A stretch of 64,000 bases of DNA from Debaryomyces hansenii CBS767 (Eukaryota; Ascomycota; Pichiomycetes; Serinales; Debaryomycetaceae): assembly GCF_000006445.2 (NCBI RefSeq), contig NC_006043.2:1178001-1242000 (forward strand), in the 5' to 3' direction. Position 1 is the stretch's first letter. Every line of letters starts with the position of its first letter. The notes beneath the pieces were generated by a model. That model was not told the origin of the DNA. It searched no databases and was given only the letters and a program-made list of their open reading frames with translations. Position numbers and translations under genes: made by a program. Shown here piece after piece: positions 19,477-29,621 of this stretch.

Positions 19477-20082
19477 TTTTATTATTCTGATTATAGTATT
19501 GTGGGGGTTAGAATTATATATCAATGATATATATATATATGTATACTATTATTATGATTGAATTATTATGGTAGTCAGAAAGCATAGTTGTATCATCCAT
19601 GAATAGTTAATTCTTTACGGAGAAATGGGGACGGAGGTGGGTTTTCCATCTTTCCACAATGAATTAGAATTTGGTCACGGCTTTCATGGATAAGTGTATC
19701 ACCAGTAGAGGATTCTAAGATACCTGCATTTCTAATACTCACAGATGGAAAATGGAAACGGAAATTGGCGCTCCATTTTCGTCATACAAGAAGAGTATAG
19801 CTATTTTTGCAGTAATTAAATCTCCGAGATGCAGCCTTCCCCTCTCTTATTTACCTCCGCAACTATGAATCAAATCCAAGGTTCATTTCAGGTATACTTT
19901 ATTACAAAAGATACAAATTGACATTCAATTTTGATTTTCGGTCATAACTAAAAGGTTAGGTTGATCGCGGATCTATTTAAAACATATCAGAAATTGGTAA
20001 TAATTAGATTCTCTATCTTGAATTTTTTATAGATCATATATTCAGTATATGTAATACGAGTATTTTATAAAACTATATAAAC
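19477..20082. promoter_or_regulatory. Upstream region of the sugar transporter
   Basis: About 600 bases before the transporter start. It holds an AT-alternating run at 19526-19540 and several CGG triplets. One pair forms CGG-N11-CGG (19618-19634); another forms CGG-N11-CCA (19759-19775), one base from the Gal4 consensus. A C-rich run near 19850 could be a Mig1-like element. These are candidate sites only. Confidence 0.35.
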
Positions 20083-20922
20083 TTATGGGACTGTATATCC
20101 GCCATCGATTATTAAGTCTGCACCAGTAGTGAATGTAGATGCGTCAGATGCAAAATACAAAAATGCTCCGACTAATTCTTGTGGCGAGCCCTCTCTCCCC
20201 ATTGGAATTAAAGGCCACCATTTTGACTTCACATCAAAGGGAACATGTTTCGCAATCTCGGTCAAAATATAACCTGGTGATATAGTATTAACTCTTGCAA
20301 ATCTAACCCACTCAATTGCTAGTGATTTTCCCAATTGGATAAGAGCTGCTTTACTTGCATTATAGGCAGCTTGAGCAATAGGAACTGTGACTATATGTCC
20401 AGCTTGGGAAGCAGTAATTATAAATGATCCTTTCCCATTCTTTTCGAAAATTGGTCCTATACATTTGGCTGCATAGTAAACGCCGTCTAAGTTAACTTTC
20501 ATCACATTGTGGTAGGCATCTAATGAAGACTCGCTTACTGGGCAGGATTTCCAGCCAACCCCAGCATTAGCAACGAATATATCAATTGTTCCAAAATCCT
20601 TCACTATTTGATTTACAGTCTTTTCTACTTCTTCAAAATTATCAACAGCACATTTATAAGCTTTAGCAGTGATATTGTAAGTTTTAGATAACCTTTCTGC
20701 GATATCATCTGCGGGTGTGGAGTTGTACCAAATGGCTATATTAGCACCAGCTTGAGCGTACGACTCTGCCACCGCTAATCCAATACCTGCAGAAGATCCA
20801 GTAATAGATGCAACTTTTCCGCTTAATGAAAACAATTTGAAAACATTAGAAGATATCTCTGGTATTTGTGTAGGAAGATTGTCAAATTTTGGTTCAATTA
20901 TGCTTTTAATAGATTCAGACAT
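20083..20922 (-). CDS. SOU-type short-chain dehydrogenase (sorbose/mannitol reductase family)
   Basis: A 279-residue NADP(H)-type SDR. I use the ATG at 20922 (MSESIKSIIEPKF); the frame extends further but without an ATG. Cofactor motif SITGSSAGIGLAVAES at about residues 43-58, NAG at the fourth strand (VANAGVGW), catalytic Ser in FIITASQAG, YxxxK in YNASKAALIQLG, and a C-terminal GADLIIDGGYTVP. This layout matches Candida SOU1/SOU2 sorbose reductases and NADP-mannitol dehydrogenases. It is paired divergently with a second SDR, and the shared promoter has a Gal4-type site. The substrate is probably a ketose or polyol (inference). Confidence 0.82.
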   Translation of the reverse strand: MSESIKSIIEPKFDNLPTQIPEISSNVFKLFSLSGKVASITGSSAGIGLAVAESYAQAGANIAIWYNSTPADDIAERLSKTYNITAKAYKCAVDNFEEVEKTVNQIVKDFGTIDIFVANAGVGWKSCPVSESSLDAYHNVMKVNLDGVYYAAKCIGPIFEKNGKGSFIITASQAGHIVTVPIAQAAYNASKAALIQLGKSLAIEWVRFARVNTISPGYILTEIAKHVPFDVKSKWWPLIPMGREGSPQELVGAFLYFASDASTFTTGADLIIDGGYTVP

Positions 20923-21090
20923 CTTAAATAAAATTTTATACTTTAATGAACACCCTAAGAAATATGAAATCAAAAACTCTTATTGAAGAAATCATTGAAT
21001 TATATATATTCAAGAATATTACACTTTACATGTATTTGATCTACAATGGAAGAGTGCATTGAAAAACAGTGATCTATTTCGCAGCCGCGA

Positions 21091-21107
21091 CGGAATAGTA
21101 GGTTCCG
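21091..21107. promoter_or_regulatory. Gal4-type binding site CGG-N11-CCG
   Basis: The sequence reads CGGAATAGTAGGTTCCG: two inverted CGG triplets 11 bases apart, the exact spacing bound by Gal4/Lac9-type Zn2Cys6 dimers. It lies between the two divergent SOU-type genes, 169 bases from one start and 506 from the other. A Gal4/Lac9-like gene lies 3.5 kb away. Binding is an inference. Confidence 0.6.
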
Positions 21108-21612
21108 TTTCCTTGCGTGGGGTAAACGCCATATTCTGATCTTGATAATACTGAACTGAAGTCATAGTATATTACATTAGTTTTATACAGGCAATATACA
21201 TACCAAGCTTAGAGTGCTTAACACAAGATTTATTCTAATAGTAAAATAGACCTCAAAATTCTGATTGAGATAAAACATGTATTCAACATGGATATTTTAG
21301 CTTGAATTTATCTTCAATATACGAAAACTTCTGATGATTTTGCTCTTATACACGTTACAATGCCATATTCATCCTACTTAACCTATAGCATGATATAAGT
21401 TCATACTGAACTATTTTGCAATGAGTTTATTATATTGCACAAATACGGAATAGCAACCTCCGCTTTTCCTACTACAGATACTGAAAACTAATTTAACCCG
21501 AAATCTTCTTGGGGTAAATTTTAACATTTCACCTCTTCTTCTATCTCGAGAATTCATTTAAAAAGTGACAATTTTCTCGAAGAAACAATTGGATATTCGT
21601 AGACGCCTTCCC

Positions 21613-22473
21613 ATGACTCTAGCAGATCTGCAATACAAGTCACTAATCAAGCCCGACATTGAAGAAAATCATGTTCCTACTATACCACCGGAATCGACCT
21701 CAAGAAACATATTAGATAAGTTTTCTTTGAAAAACAAGGTATCCGTTATTACTGGGGCAGCAGGGGATATAGGAGGTGCAATTGCCGAAGGTTTTGCACA
21801 AGCTGGAAGTGATATTGTAATTTTGGATTATAAGTTTAATCCTGGCATCAGCGAAAGATTATCTAAAACATACGGTATTAAATCAAAATCCTATCAAGTT
21901 GATGTTTCGAAATGCGAAGAGGTCAAGGCTACAATCAAGCAGATTGAAGAAGATTTCGGCACCATTGACGTTTTCATTGCCAATGCGGGTATCGCTTGGA
22001 ATAGAGGTTCAATTCTAAACCAGGATAGTACTCCAGAAGAATGGGCAAGAGTTTACGAAGTCGATGTTCATGGGGTTTTTTACTGTGCCAAATATGCTGG
22101 AGAGATTTTTAAAAAGAACGGGAAAGGATCATTCATCATCACTGCATCAATTTCGGCTCATATTGTAAATGTGCCCAACTACCAGACTTGTTATAATTCT
22201 GCCAAAGCTGCAGTTTTACATATGGGTAAGTGTTTAGCGGTAGAATTTGCAGGCTTCGCAAGAGTCAACACTGTTTCTCCTGGGTATACAAATACATCAT
22301 TATCTGACCCAGTTCCCACCCATGAAAGGGCCAAATGGTGGGGATTAACTCCACTAGGTAGAGAAGCACTTCCCGAAGAATTGGTTGGGGCTTACTTATA
22401 CCTAGCAAGCGATGCTTCTTCCTTTACTACCGGAACTGATATTCGAGTAGATGGGGGATATTGCGCTATCTAG
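21613..22473 (+). CDS. Second SOU-type short-chain dehydrogenase
   Basis: A 286-residue SDR starting at the ATG at 21613 (MTLADLQYKSL); a GTG 48 bases upstream is in frame but is not a likely start. Cofactor motif VITGAAGDIGGAIAEG, IANAGIAW, catalytic Ser region FIITASISAHIV, YNSAKAAVLHMG with Tyr and Lys, and a C-terminal TGTDIRVDGGYCAI. It is clearly paralogous to the divergent SDR at 20083-20922. The two may act on related polyol or ketose substrates and be co-regulated from the shared 690-base promoter. Confidence 0.82.
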   Translation: MTLADLQYKSLIKPDIEENHVPTIPPESTSRNILDKFSLKNKVSVITGAAGDIGGAIAEGFAQAGSDIVILDYKFNPGISERLSKTYGIKSKSYQVDVSKCEEVKATIKQIEEDFGTIDVFIANAGIAWNRGSILNQDSTPEEWARVYEVDVHGVFYCAKYAGEIFKKNGKGSFIITASISAHIVNVPNYQTCYNSAKAAVLHMGKCLAVEFAGFARVNTVSPGYTNTSLSDPVPTHERAKWWGLTPLGREALPEELVGAYLYLASDASSFTTGTDIRVDGGYCAI

Positions 22474-23127
22474 GAATCATAACCAAGCTATTCATTCTCA
22501 AATTTTGTTTTCTACTAAAGAATAAACATTCTATTCATTTTTTACTTGTAGTTATTTTGATTATATTTATTATCAGTTGCAAAGCCATTACTCGTTCAAT
22601 TGTTTTTACTAAAATTTCCTCCTAAGAACTTTTATATTTAGAGGGGGGAGCTATTAACGGTTACAAACATTTAGCGAGCGACAGATTTTAATCCGAAAGC
22701 ATTTACACGATGTACATTAAGCATATCGCGTTTTATTGTTCTAACGCATTGACTATTAAGTAATGCAGTTGGTTGCCCGAATAATAATTAAAATTTTAAT
22801 TGGTACGCGAAACTCCCAGTTATTGGTTGCGCCTCACACTAAAAGTTTAATCATGCAATAGTTTTTTGTAGAAATCTAACTTAGATGCACCCAAGTAATA
22901 AATAGAATTACTAGCCTTACATTTTTGATAAAGAATGCAAAATGTGATATTAGTCGCTAAGTCAAAGTTAGTTTTAATAGAAATAAGGAGGTACATATGT
23001 ACAACTGTAGTATCAGAAGATTAGTAAAATTCAAGACTCATTAAAATAAAGAGTTTACCGAAATAAAGATAGACAAGTGTCCATTCGAAATTATGTATAG
23101 CAGTATAGCAGTTAGTTACTCAGTCAA
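22474..23127. other. Intergenic, convergent genes; nothing seen
   Basis: About 650 bases between the stop codons of the SDR and the first wall protein. AT-rich; I find no coding signal, tRNA or repeat. Confidence 0.4.
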
Positions 23128-24675
23128 TTAGAAAAAGTGAACCAACGAGACTAAAAGTAAGGCTAACAAGGAGCTACCTTGAGTGACAGCAGAAGCTTCG
23201 TAGGTGGAAATGGCAGCAACAGAAGAAGCAGCAGTAGAAGGAGCAGCGACTGTTGGAGAGTTAGTACCGGCAGCAGAGCCGGCTGGAGAGGTACTTTCTG
23301 GAGCTTCGGTGCCTGGAGCAGCAGTACCTGCTGGAGAAGTAGAAGTAGCTTCTGGGGCTTCAGTACCTGGAGCAGCAGTACCGGCTGGAGAACTAGAAGT
23401 AGCTTCTGGGGCTTCAGTACCTGGAGCAGCAGTACCTGGGGCGGAGACATTTTCAGAAACCGGGCAGTATGTGGTGTAAGCAGTAACAGTACCTTCAATA
23501 GTTTCAGTAGTAAGAGTTGGGGTAGCTGCAACAGTGGATTCAGAACACTTGTTGTCGGAGCATTGAGTGACAGTAATAACCTTGGTAGATTCAACAGTTT
23601 CAGTGACACCAGAATCTTCAGAGACTGGACAGTATGTGGTGTAAGCAGTAACAGTACCTTCAATAGTTTCAGTAGTAAGAGTTGGGGTAGCTGCAACAGT
23701 GGATTCAGAACACTTGTTGTCGGAGCATTGAGTGACAGTAATAACCTTGGTAGATTCAACAGTTTCAGTGACACCAGAATCTTCAGAGACTGGACAGTAT
23801 GTGGTGTAAGCAGTAACAGTACCTTCAATAGTTTCAGTAGTAAGAGTTGGGGTAGCTGCAACAGTGGATTCAGAACACTTGTTGTCGGAGCATTGAGTGA
23901 CAGTAATGATCTTAGTAGATTCAACAGTTTCAGTAACGTCTGCAGCGTCAGTGAGTGGACAGTAAGTTGTGTACGAGGTAACGGTACCATCAACGGTGTA
24001 TGTGGTGACTGTTGGGGTTGCTGGTACGGTAGTAGCCGAACATTTGTTATCAGAACAGTGGGTAACAGTGATAACCTTAGTAGATTCCAATGTTTCGGTA
24101 ACATCACCGGTTGGAACGGTGTTAACACCAGAAGAAACAGGAACGGTACCAGTAGGAGTACCAGAGACAATAGAAGATGATCCGCTAGGAGCATCAACAA
24201 CCCTGAAAAGAGCAGAGTTAACTAAAGTACCATCAACAGATTTTAAAGATTCAGCAAAGTCAGAAGCTTCATCTCTCTTGATAACTTCAACTTGTTCTAA
24301 CATTCTTCTTTTGATAGCAGCAGTAGAATTAGAGGCTGGGGTGTTTTCGACGTGAACTTGGAAAACTGGAGAACCGTCAGTGCCGTAAATTTGGTTAGCT
24401 GGAATACTAATTTCAGTACCAGCATGGACAATATCAGTAAAATATCTTACACTATTAGCAATAGCATAGTAGAATTGAACGTTGTAGTCTTCTGAACTAG
24501 CATAGTCGAAAAAAGCAACTAATTCAGCTGGGAGTTGAAATGGACAAACTCCAGTATCTAAATCGACGGTTGCAACTGGGCTGTCATTAACTAAACAAAG
24601 GACATCTTTTGCAGCTGCCTTTGCAGTTAATAAAGAACTAAAAATAGCGAGCGAACTGATAGATAATCTAACCAT
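23128..24675 (-). CDS. Ywp1-like GPI-anchored wall protein with 55-residue repeats
   Basis: A 515-residue surface protein. Signal peptide at about 1-22, then an N-terminal domain (about 23-165) with CLVNDSPVATVDLDTGVCPF, a small Cys-bearing module, and a KR dibasic site (VIKRDEA) fitting Kex2 cleavage. This layout fits Candida Ywp1, whose propeptide is released at such a site. Repeats follow with the core STKVITVTQCSDNKCSES and TTYCPV. Then comes a PGTEAPEATS stalk and a GPI signal (SSLLALLLVSLVHFF). Ywp1 is an abundant yeast-form wall protein that reduces adhesion. The paralogue lies directly downstream. Family assignment is by remembered resemblance, hence the moderate score. Confidence 0.65.
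   Translation of the reverse strand: MVRLSISSLAIFSSLLTAKAAAKDVLCLVNDSPVATVDLDTGVCPFQLPAELVAFFDYASSEDYNVQFYYAIANSVRYFTDIVHAGTEISIPANQIYGTDGSPVFQVHVENTPASNSTAAIKRRMLEQVEVIKRDEASDFAESLKSVDGTLVNSALFRVVDAPSGSSSIVSGTPTGTVPVSSGVNTVPTGDVTETLESTKVITVTHCSDNKCSATTVPATPTVTTYTVDGTVTSYTTYCPLTDAADVTETVESTKIITVTQCSDNKCSESTVAATPTLTTETIEGTVTAYTTYCPVSEDSGVTETVESTKVITVTQCSDNKCSESTVAATPTLTTETIEGTVTAYTTYCPVSEDSGVTETVESTKVITVTQCSDNKCSESTVAATPTLTTETIEGTVTAYTTYCPVSENVSAPGTAAPGTEAPEATSSSPAGTAAPGTEAPEATSTSPAGTAAPGTEAPESTSPAGSAAGTNSPTVAAPSTAASSVAAISTYEASAVTQGSSLLALLLVSLVHFF
23459..24107. repeat. 165-base tandem repeats inside the wall protein gene
   Basis: Three nearly identical units of 165 bases (55 codons) start about 23459, 23624 and 23789; the marker GTTGGGGTAG recurs at 23516, 23681 and 23846. 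A fourth, diverged unit covers about 23950-24107. Each unit encodes one Cys pair block of the flocculin-like kind. The near identity points to recent expansion or homogenisation. Confidence 0.85.
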
Positions 24676-25395
24676 TGTGAATTTAGAATATGTATTAGAG
24701 ATCGAAAATTGGATGGCTTGTAAAACAGCGGACAGATTCCATTTTTATAGGTAAATTCTCCTAGTAGAAAAAAGCGCGTTTCGAGATATTCCTACAAGAA
24801 TTCAAAGCCCGAATTTATCGCATATTGTTGACGTGCCTCTCGATAATCTAAGAAAATGTGTTTACATATATCAGCTGCATTGTATTGTGATTATATAATT
24901 TATCTATTTATGCTAATTGTTACCATGATGATATCGAAATTTGCTATTACGTCTCGGGTGAAGACAATAAAACGCCCGCAAAGATTTTTAGTAGCTAACT
25001 ACATATTGATTCTGGCGTGACTAGTGCTAGATTTGAGTGCTACGCTTTAATTGTTATTAAGGCTTAGTAGTAAACATGTACACCGTTATAGTAGGACTCG
25101 AAGTTTTTTATACAAAAATGTCAACACTGCTACAAGCTGTACATATGTTTAATAAGAGGACAGTAACCAAGTACGGCACCGGCATTCAGTTGGGCAGAAC
25201 TAGACTCTCCTACAATGCAACCTTATAGTGAAATTAATGAAATTATATTAGCTTCTAAATAGTAAAATACAGAATTAATGACGTACCTAAGTACTTAGCG
25301 ATGAAGAAGTGGGAATTATAAAACCAAGGAAAGATTATGAATCCAGCGAAATTAGAAAGAAGAAATGAAGAATATCCTAATTAAGATCGACTAAA
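24676..25395. promoter_or_regulatory. Promoter of the 55-residue-repeat wall protein
   Basis: About 720 bases upstream of the gene ending at 23128 and downstream of its paralogue. AT-rich with no gene seen. The promoter of a strongly expressed wall protein is expected here; I name no sites. Confidence 0.35.
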
Positions 25396-26781
25396 TTAGA
25401 AAAAGTGGATCAAAGAAACCAAAAGTAAGGCAAATAATGAAGTGCCTTGAGTGATGGCGGAACCTTCATAAGTAGAAACTGAAGCACTAGTTGGAGCAAC
25501 AGAAGGAGCAGCAACAGTTGGGGTGTTAGTTTCACCAGCAACATCAGTAGGTGGTGTGTTAGTTTCACCGGCAACAGTAGTTGGAGCTGGAGCTGGAGCT
25601 TGGGTGCCTGGAGCTTGGGTGCCTGGGGTTGGTGCAGGGGCTTGAGTGCCTGGAGCTTGAGTGCCTGGAGCTTGAGTGCCTGGAGCTTGAGTGCCTGGAG
25701 CTTGAGTGCCTGGAGCTTGAGTGCCTGGAGCTTGGGTGCCTGGAGCTTGAGTGCCTGGAGCTTGGGTGCCTGGAGCTTCAGTGCCTGGAGCTTGAGTGCC
25801 TGGAGCTTGGGTGCCTGGAGCTTCAGTACCCGGAACCTCGGATACTGGACAGTAAGTAGTATATTCAGTAACCTTACCACCAATGGTTTCAGTGGTAAGA
25901 GTTGGTGTACCTGGAACAGTAGTTTCAGAACACTTGTCGTCCTTACAGTGGGTAACAGTAATAATTGGACAGTAGGTAGTCAAGGTAGAAACAGTACCAT
26001 CAGTAGTACAAGTTGTGACAATTGGGACACCTGGAACAGTAGTTTCAGAACACTTATCATCAGAACAATGAGTAATAGTAACAACATCAGTGTGAGTATT
26101 CGTTTCAGTAGTAATTGGACAGTATGTGGTGAAGGTTGTAACATGACCATCAGTAGTACAAGTGGTTACAGTTGGGGTACCTGGAACAGTAGTAGGAGTA
26201 CATTTGTCGTCAGAGCAACTGGTAATAGTAATAATCTTCGTAGATTCGAATGTTTCAGTTTCAGTTGGACCAGCAGACGAAGATGATCCTTCTTCAATGT
26301 CAACAACCTTAAAAACGGCCGAGTTGACCAAGGTACCGTCATTTTCCTTTAATGATTCAGCGAAGTCGGATGCTTCATCTCTCTTGATGACATCAACTTG
26401 GTTCATCATTCTCTTTCTGATAGCTTCAGTAGAGTTAGACGATGGAGAATCTTCGGCGTGCACTCTGTATACTGGGGCACCATCGGTACCATAGATTTGG
26501 TTAGCAGGAATCTCAATTTCAGTACCTGCATTAACAATATCGGTGAAATACCTTGCGCTGTTAGCAATAGCGTAGTAGAATTGGATGTCGTAATCATCAG
26601 AAGCATTAAAATTGAAGAATGCCAGTAATTCAGCTGGGAGCTGGAATGGACAAACACCTGTATCTAAATCGACGGTTGCAACTGGGGTGTCATTGACCAA
26701 ACAAACAACGTCCTTTGCAACTGCTTTAGCAGCTAATAACGATGTGAAAATAGCGAGTGAACCAATAGATAATTTGACCAT
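25396..26781 (-). CDS. Ywp1-like GPI-anchored wall protein with PGTQA stalk
   Basis: A 461-residue tandem paralogue of the preceding wall protein. The signal peptide and N-terminal domain are highly similar (VCLVNDTPVATVDLDTGVCP, YYAIANSARYFTDIV, IPANQIYGTDGAPV), again with a KR site (VIKRDEASDF). Three diverged Cys-pair modules (ITSCSDDKCTPTT and relatives) follow. A stalk of about 15 five-residue PGTQA/PGTEA units comes next, then PAP-type linkers and a GPI signal (TSLFALLLVSLIHFF). The adhesive or spacer part differs most between the two copies. Confidence 0.65.
   Translation of the reverse strand: MVKLSIGSLAIFTSLLAAKAVAKDVVCLVNDTPVATVDLDTGVCPFQLPAELLAFFNFNASDDYDIQFYYAIANSARYFTDIVNAGTEIEIPANQIYGTDGAPVYRVHAEDSPSSNSTEAIRKRMMNQVDVIKRDEASDFAESLKENDGTLVNSAVFKVVDIEEGSSSSAGPTETETFESTKIITITSCSDDKCTPTTVPGTPTVTTCTTDGHVTTFTTYCPITTETNTHTDVVTITHCSDDKCSETTVPGVPIVTTCTTDGTVSTLTTYCPIITVTHCKDDKCSETTVPGTPTLTTETIGGKVTEYTTYCPVSEVPGTEAPGTQAPGTQAPGTEAPGTQAPGTQAPGTQAPGTQAPGTQAPGTQAPGTQAPGTQAPGTQAPAPTPGTQAPGTQAPAPAPTTVAGETNTPPTDVAGETNTPTVAAPSVAPTSASVSTYEGSAITQGTSLFALLLVSLIHFF
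25600..25835. repeat. 15-base minisatellite encoding PGTQA
   Basis: Back-to-back 15-base units, on the plus strand CCTGGAGCTTGAGTG with small variants (GGG or CAG in place of GAG), about 15 copies. The unit is a whole number of codons, so copy-number change keeps frame. Such tracts in fungal wall proteins usually vary between strains. Confidence 0.88.
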
Positions 26782-28146
26782 TGTTAATTAGTGATTTTAG
26801 GATACTACGATGAAATCAATTAAGGAAGCAAAGTATTTCCCATTTATATAGATATAAAGTTCTTTTGTGAACTTGCTGGGTGTGGGAATAGGTTCCAAAT
26901 ATGATCGAATCAATTCTGTTTTAGGGTGATGGGGTATGTAACCCCGGCGAACCAAGCGAATGTTTTTATCATAGATATCTCTTTGAGATTTAGTAACCTA
27001 CCCATCGGAATTCAGCCCGACGCCTTATGTCTACACTTTCAACCTTATTCATTCCTTTGTTCATATCAATTATGGTTTGCAACGTGTACCTTAATTGTAC
27101 ATTTAGTTATTCTAAACTTAAACTACGATCCACTGCTATTATTAGAAAATAAAGCCCCTTTTTTTCAGCAAGTCTATTGCTTGCTTTTGACCTCTAATAA
27201 AAGCGAGCTCGCATAACGATTGCCCAACATTCTTCTATTATGTTAACTATGCAGGCAGCCTAAATCTTGATTGTAAGGCAGATCTTGGCGATGCATATTG
27301 AGTTTAGGTTTGGAATCGAGAAATCGTACGGTTTCGGAACCATTTCCGCGCTTTAGGACGCTTTTGGAAAAAAGATCGTAGGCCGCAACCTGTCGACAAG
27401 CAACGCAATTCAATGTTTATTGTTTTGGTATACACTAACTTATACTCAAGACATGCAATAGTATATACGAAGCATTGTGTAAGATTGCTCTGCAGTACGA
27501 CTTGACGACTTGAAACAACAACTATTGGCCAATTCTGATACGGTATGGTTGTGACTTGACATACGAGTGGAGATATTACTAGATCAATTATAGAGAAAAC
27601 TATTACATGACCATTAATGACCATGTTCTAGAATTCTCGTGCATAATTGTAAGGTTTGTAGAGATGACTGAGTATACAAGGGATATGATGTATTAGTCTT
27701 CCCAAGCCCTGTATTGTGTAGTAAGTTAGATAAGACTGTAAATGAGAGGCTGGAATGCTTTGATAATCAAATGATATATTCATTCGTTTAGAGCTGGGTC
27801 CATTTCCATAATATTTTCGACGGGTTTAGATGTGTAATCGAAACGATTTTCAGGAGCGTGGACCTAAAAATAGGTCGTAATTTGATGAACAATCAATATA
27901 TCGTTTCTGAATTAAATTGAAATCCGACTTTAAACCCTAAAACAGCCTGAAACAGGAGTGGACTCTACTAACTCGACCTAAAGAATTATAGTTCTGTCGA
28001 ATAGAACCTTGAGTGATGCCATTCCGTTAACTGCAAATCTTCGAATTGTTCTGGTTGTATTTTTTTGTCATTTCTGATGTAAGAACAGAAATTGTTTACA
28101 GAATCTATATAAATTATAAAAAATTGGTCAAAAATTCTCGTTGTAT
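26782..28146. promoter_or_regulatory. Long gap upstream of the PGTQA wall protein; no gene supported
   Basis: About 1.36 kb. Open frames exist (26926-27216 plus, 27304-27624 minus) but neither looks like a protein. A CGGAACCATTTCCG inverted motif sits near 27336. The region probably holds a long regulated promoter for the wall protein and the 3' end of the monooxygenase. Confidence 0.35.
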
Positions 28147-29621
28147 TTATAACTGTAAGTCGACATTCCTTGTCCAATATTTCAACTTCAAGGAAATTGC
28201 ATTGTTAATTATCTCTTCCCATTTCTTATCATACGGTTCTAATTTGTGTCCTAATCCACTATAAGGGCCAACCAAATCAAGTAAATCTTCATAGTACTTT
28301 TGATATTCGGGTGGAATTACATGAAATGCACGTGAATTACCTTTAGTGACAATTCGTTCTTCTTCCCATATATTTTGCTCTTCAATTGGAGGTAGGGAAA
28401 CACGGCCCCTCAACACACCTGAAATCAACGTTGATTGATACTCGAATACCCTAAAAGTAATAGATGCAACTACGATACCCACAAATGACAATGTTGGATC
28501 ATCCATTTTGAAAATATGCTGATATAGGTTTTCAACCCGATTATACTTGTTCACCGTAACCTCATTTTGCCGGAAGAAAGGGAAGTCATAAAGATAGCCA
28601 GTTGCAAATATAATTTTTTCAACATTCCTTACAACTGACCCGTCTACAAATTGAATATGTGCTGTAAGCTTATCGTCTGATACATCAATTTTAAAAATTT
28701 CTGGTTTAACTAGAATTTTCTTGCTGTCACCAAATGAGTATTTGAAAAGTTCTCCTGGTTCGCGCCTTGACGATACGACAATAGGACTTTTAGATAGACC
28801 AAGAACATCACTAATTAAATCAGTTGCTGAAGTTCCTGTTCCAACAATAAGTATCTTTTTATCCTTGTACTCAGAGACTTTTCTGAAAGACTTAGTATGT
28901 TGAATAATATCAGAATTTTGTTGCTGTAACTCAACTAAGCCCGAGACTTTGGGAATATAAGGAATAGAATAATGGCCGTTGGCCACAATAATAGCATCAT
29001 ACACTTCTTCATACCAATAATCGTGATCCTTACCATTTTTGTTAATAACCCTCAAAGAAATAATCCATTTTGTTCCATGCTTCATTACTTTTTCCACAGA
29101 AGTATTATACTGAACCAAATCCTCAAACGAAGAAATTGTCGTCTGGATATAGTCTTTAACAACAGAGTGATGTCTGAAAGGATGATCCGGCCCAAAGAGT
29201 TTTATGGATTGCTCTGTTCTTTCTTCTGCAAAATTTGAGTATGAAAAAGACATCAAAGGTTCAGGTACATTAGTTTCTAGATAGCCATAAGTGGCAGATT
29301 TAGCGAATTTCAGGTAACCTCTAGTAGGATAATTTCCTGGAAGATGGTCGGGAATTTCAATACTCTCAGAAAAATCCGTGCTAAGCTGGGGAAGCCTATC
29401 AGGTTCCTTATCATATACCCTATATCATGTGTTTGTTAGTTTAAACTAGGACTAATTAAGTTTGAGAAAGTTACGTACCATAAACCGCCAGCTTTATCTT
29501 TCCTTTCAAAAAGTCGTATTTTATTAAAGTAGTTTTCAGCCACTAAAGAATGTAAAGTGGCGGCTCCCGCTGCGCCACCGCCTATAACCGCTACTGAACG
29601 TATCGAAGAATCTATAGTCAT
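28147..29621 (-). CDS. Flavin-containing monooxygenase (Fmo1 family), spliced
   Basis: Two exons (29479-29621 and 28147-29419) give 471 residues. Exon 1 carries the FAD site VAVIGGGAAGAATLHSL and ends in GGLW; exon 2 begins VYDKEPDRLPQ, so the join restores the GGLWxY block of the family. Exon 2 carries the NADPH site ILIVGTGTSATDL, an FMO-like QHTKSFRKVSEYKDKK before it, and FATGY. Yeast Fmo1 oxidises thiols and helps oxidative protein folding at the ER. The start is the ATG at 29621 (MTIDSSIRS); the frame extends upstream without an ATG. Fmo1 of S. cerevisiae is 432 residues and intronless as I recall. Confidence 0.82.
29420..29478 (-). other. Intron in the monooxygenase gene
   Basis: A 59-base spliceosomal intron with 5' GTACGT, a branch-like AAACTAAC and 3' ATATAG on the coding strand. 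The intron is phase 2: it splits the Trp codon TG/G and joins two frames into the conserved block. Inferred from motif continuity. Confidence 0.8.

Noticed and set aside
23163..24200. Leu-rich and Ser/Trp-rich open frames on both strands over the wall protein genes
   Set aside because: They are other-frame readings of repeats; composition is extreme and no family features appear.
25600..26286. Repetitive frames of the AWSLGAWSL and LECLELECL type
   Set aside because: Antisense readings of the PGTQA minisatellite.
26926..27216. 96-codon plus-strand frame in the wall protein promoter
   Set aside because: No domain, repeat or signal seen; chance frame in a long gap.
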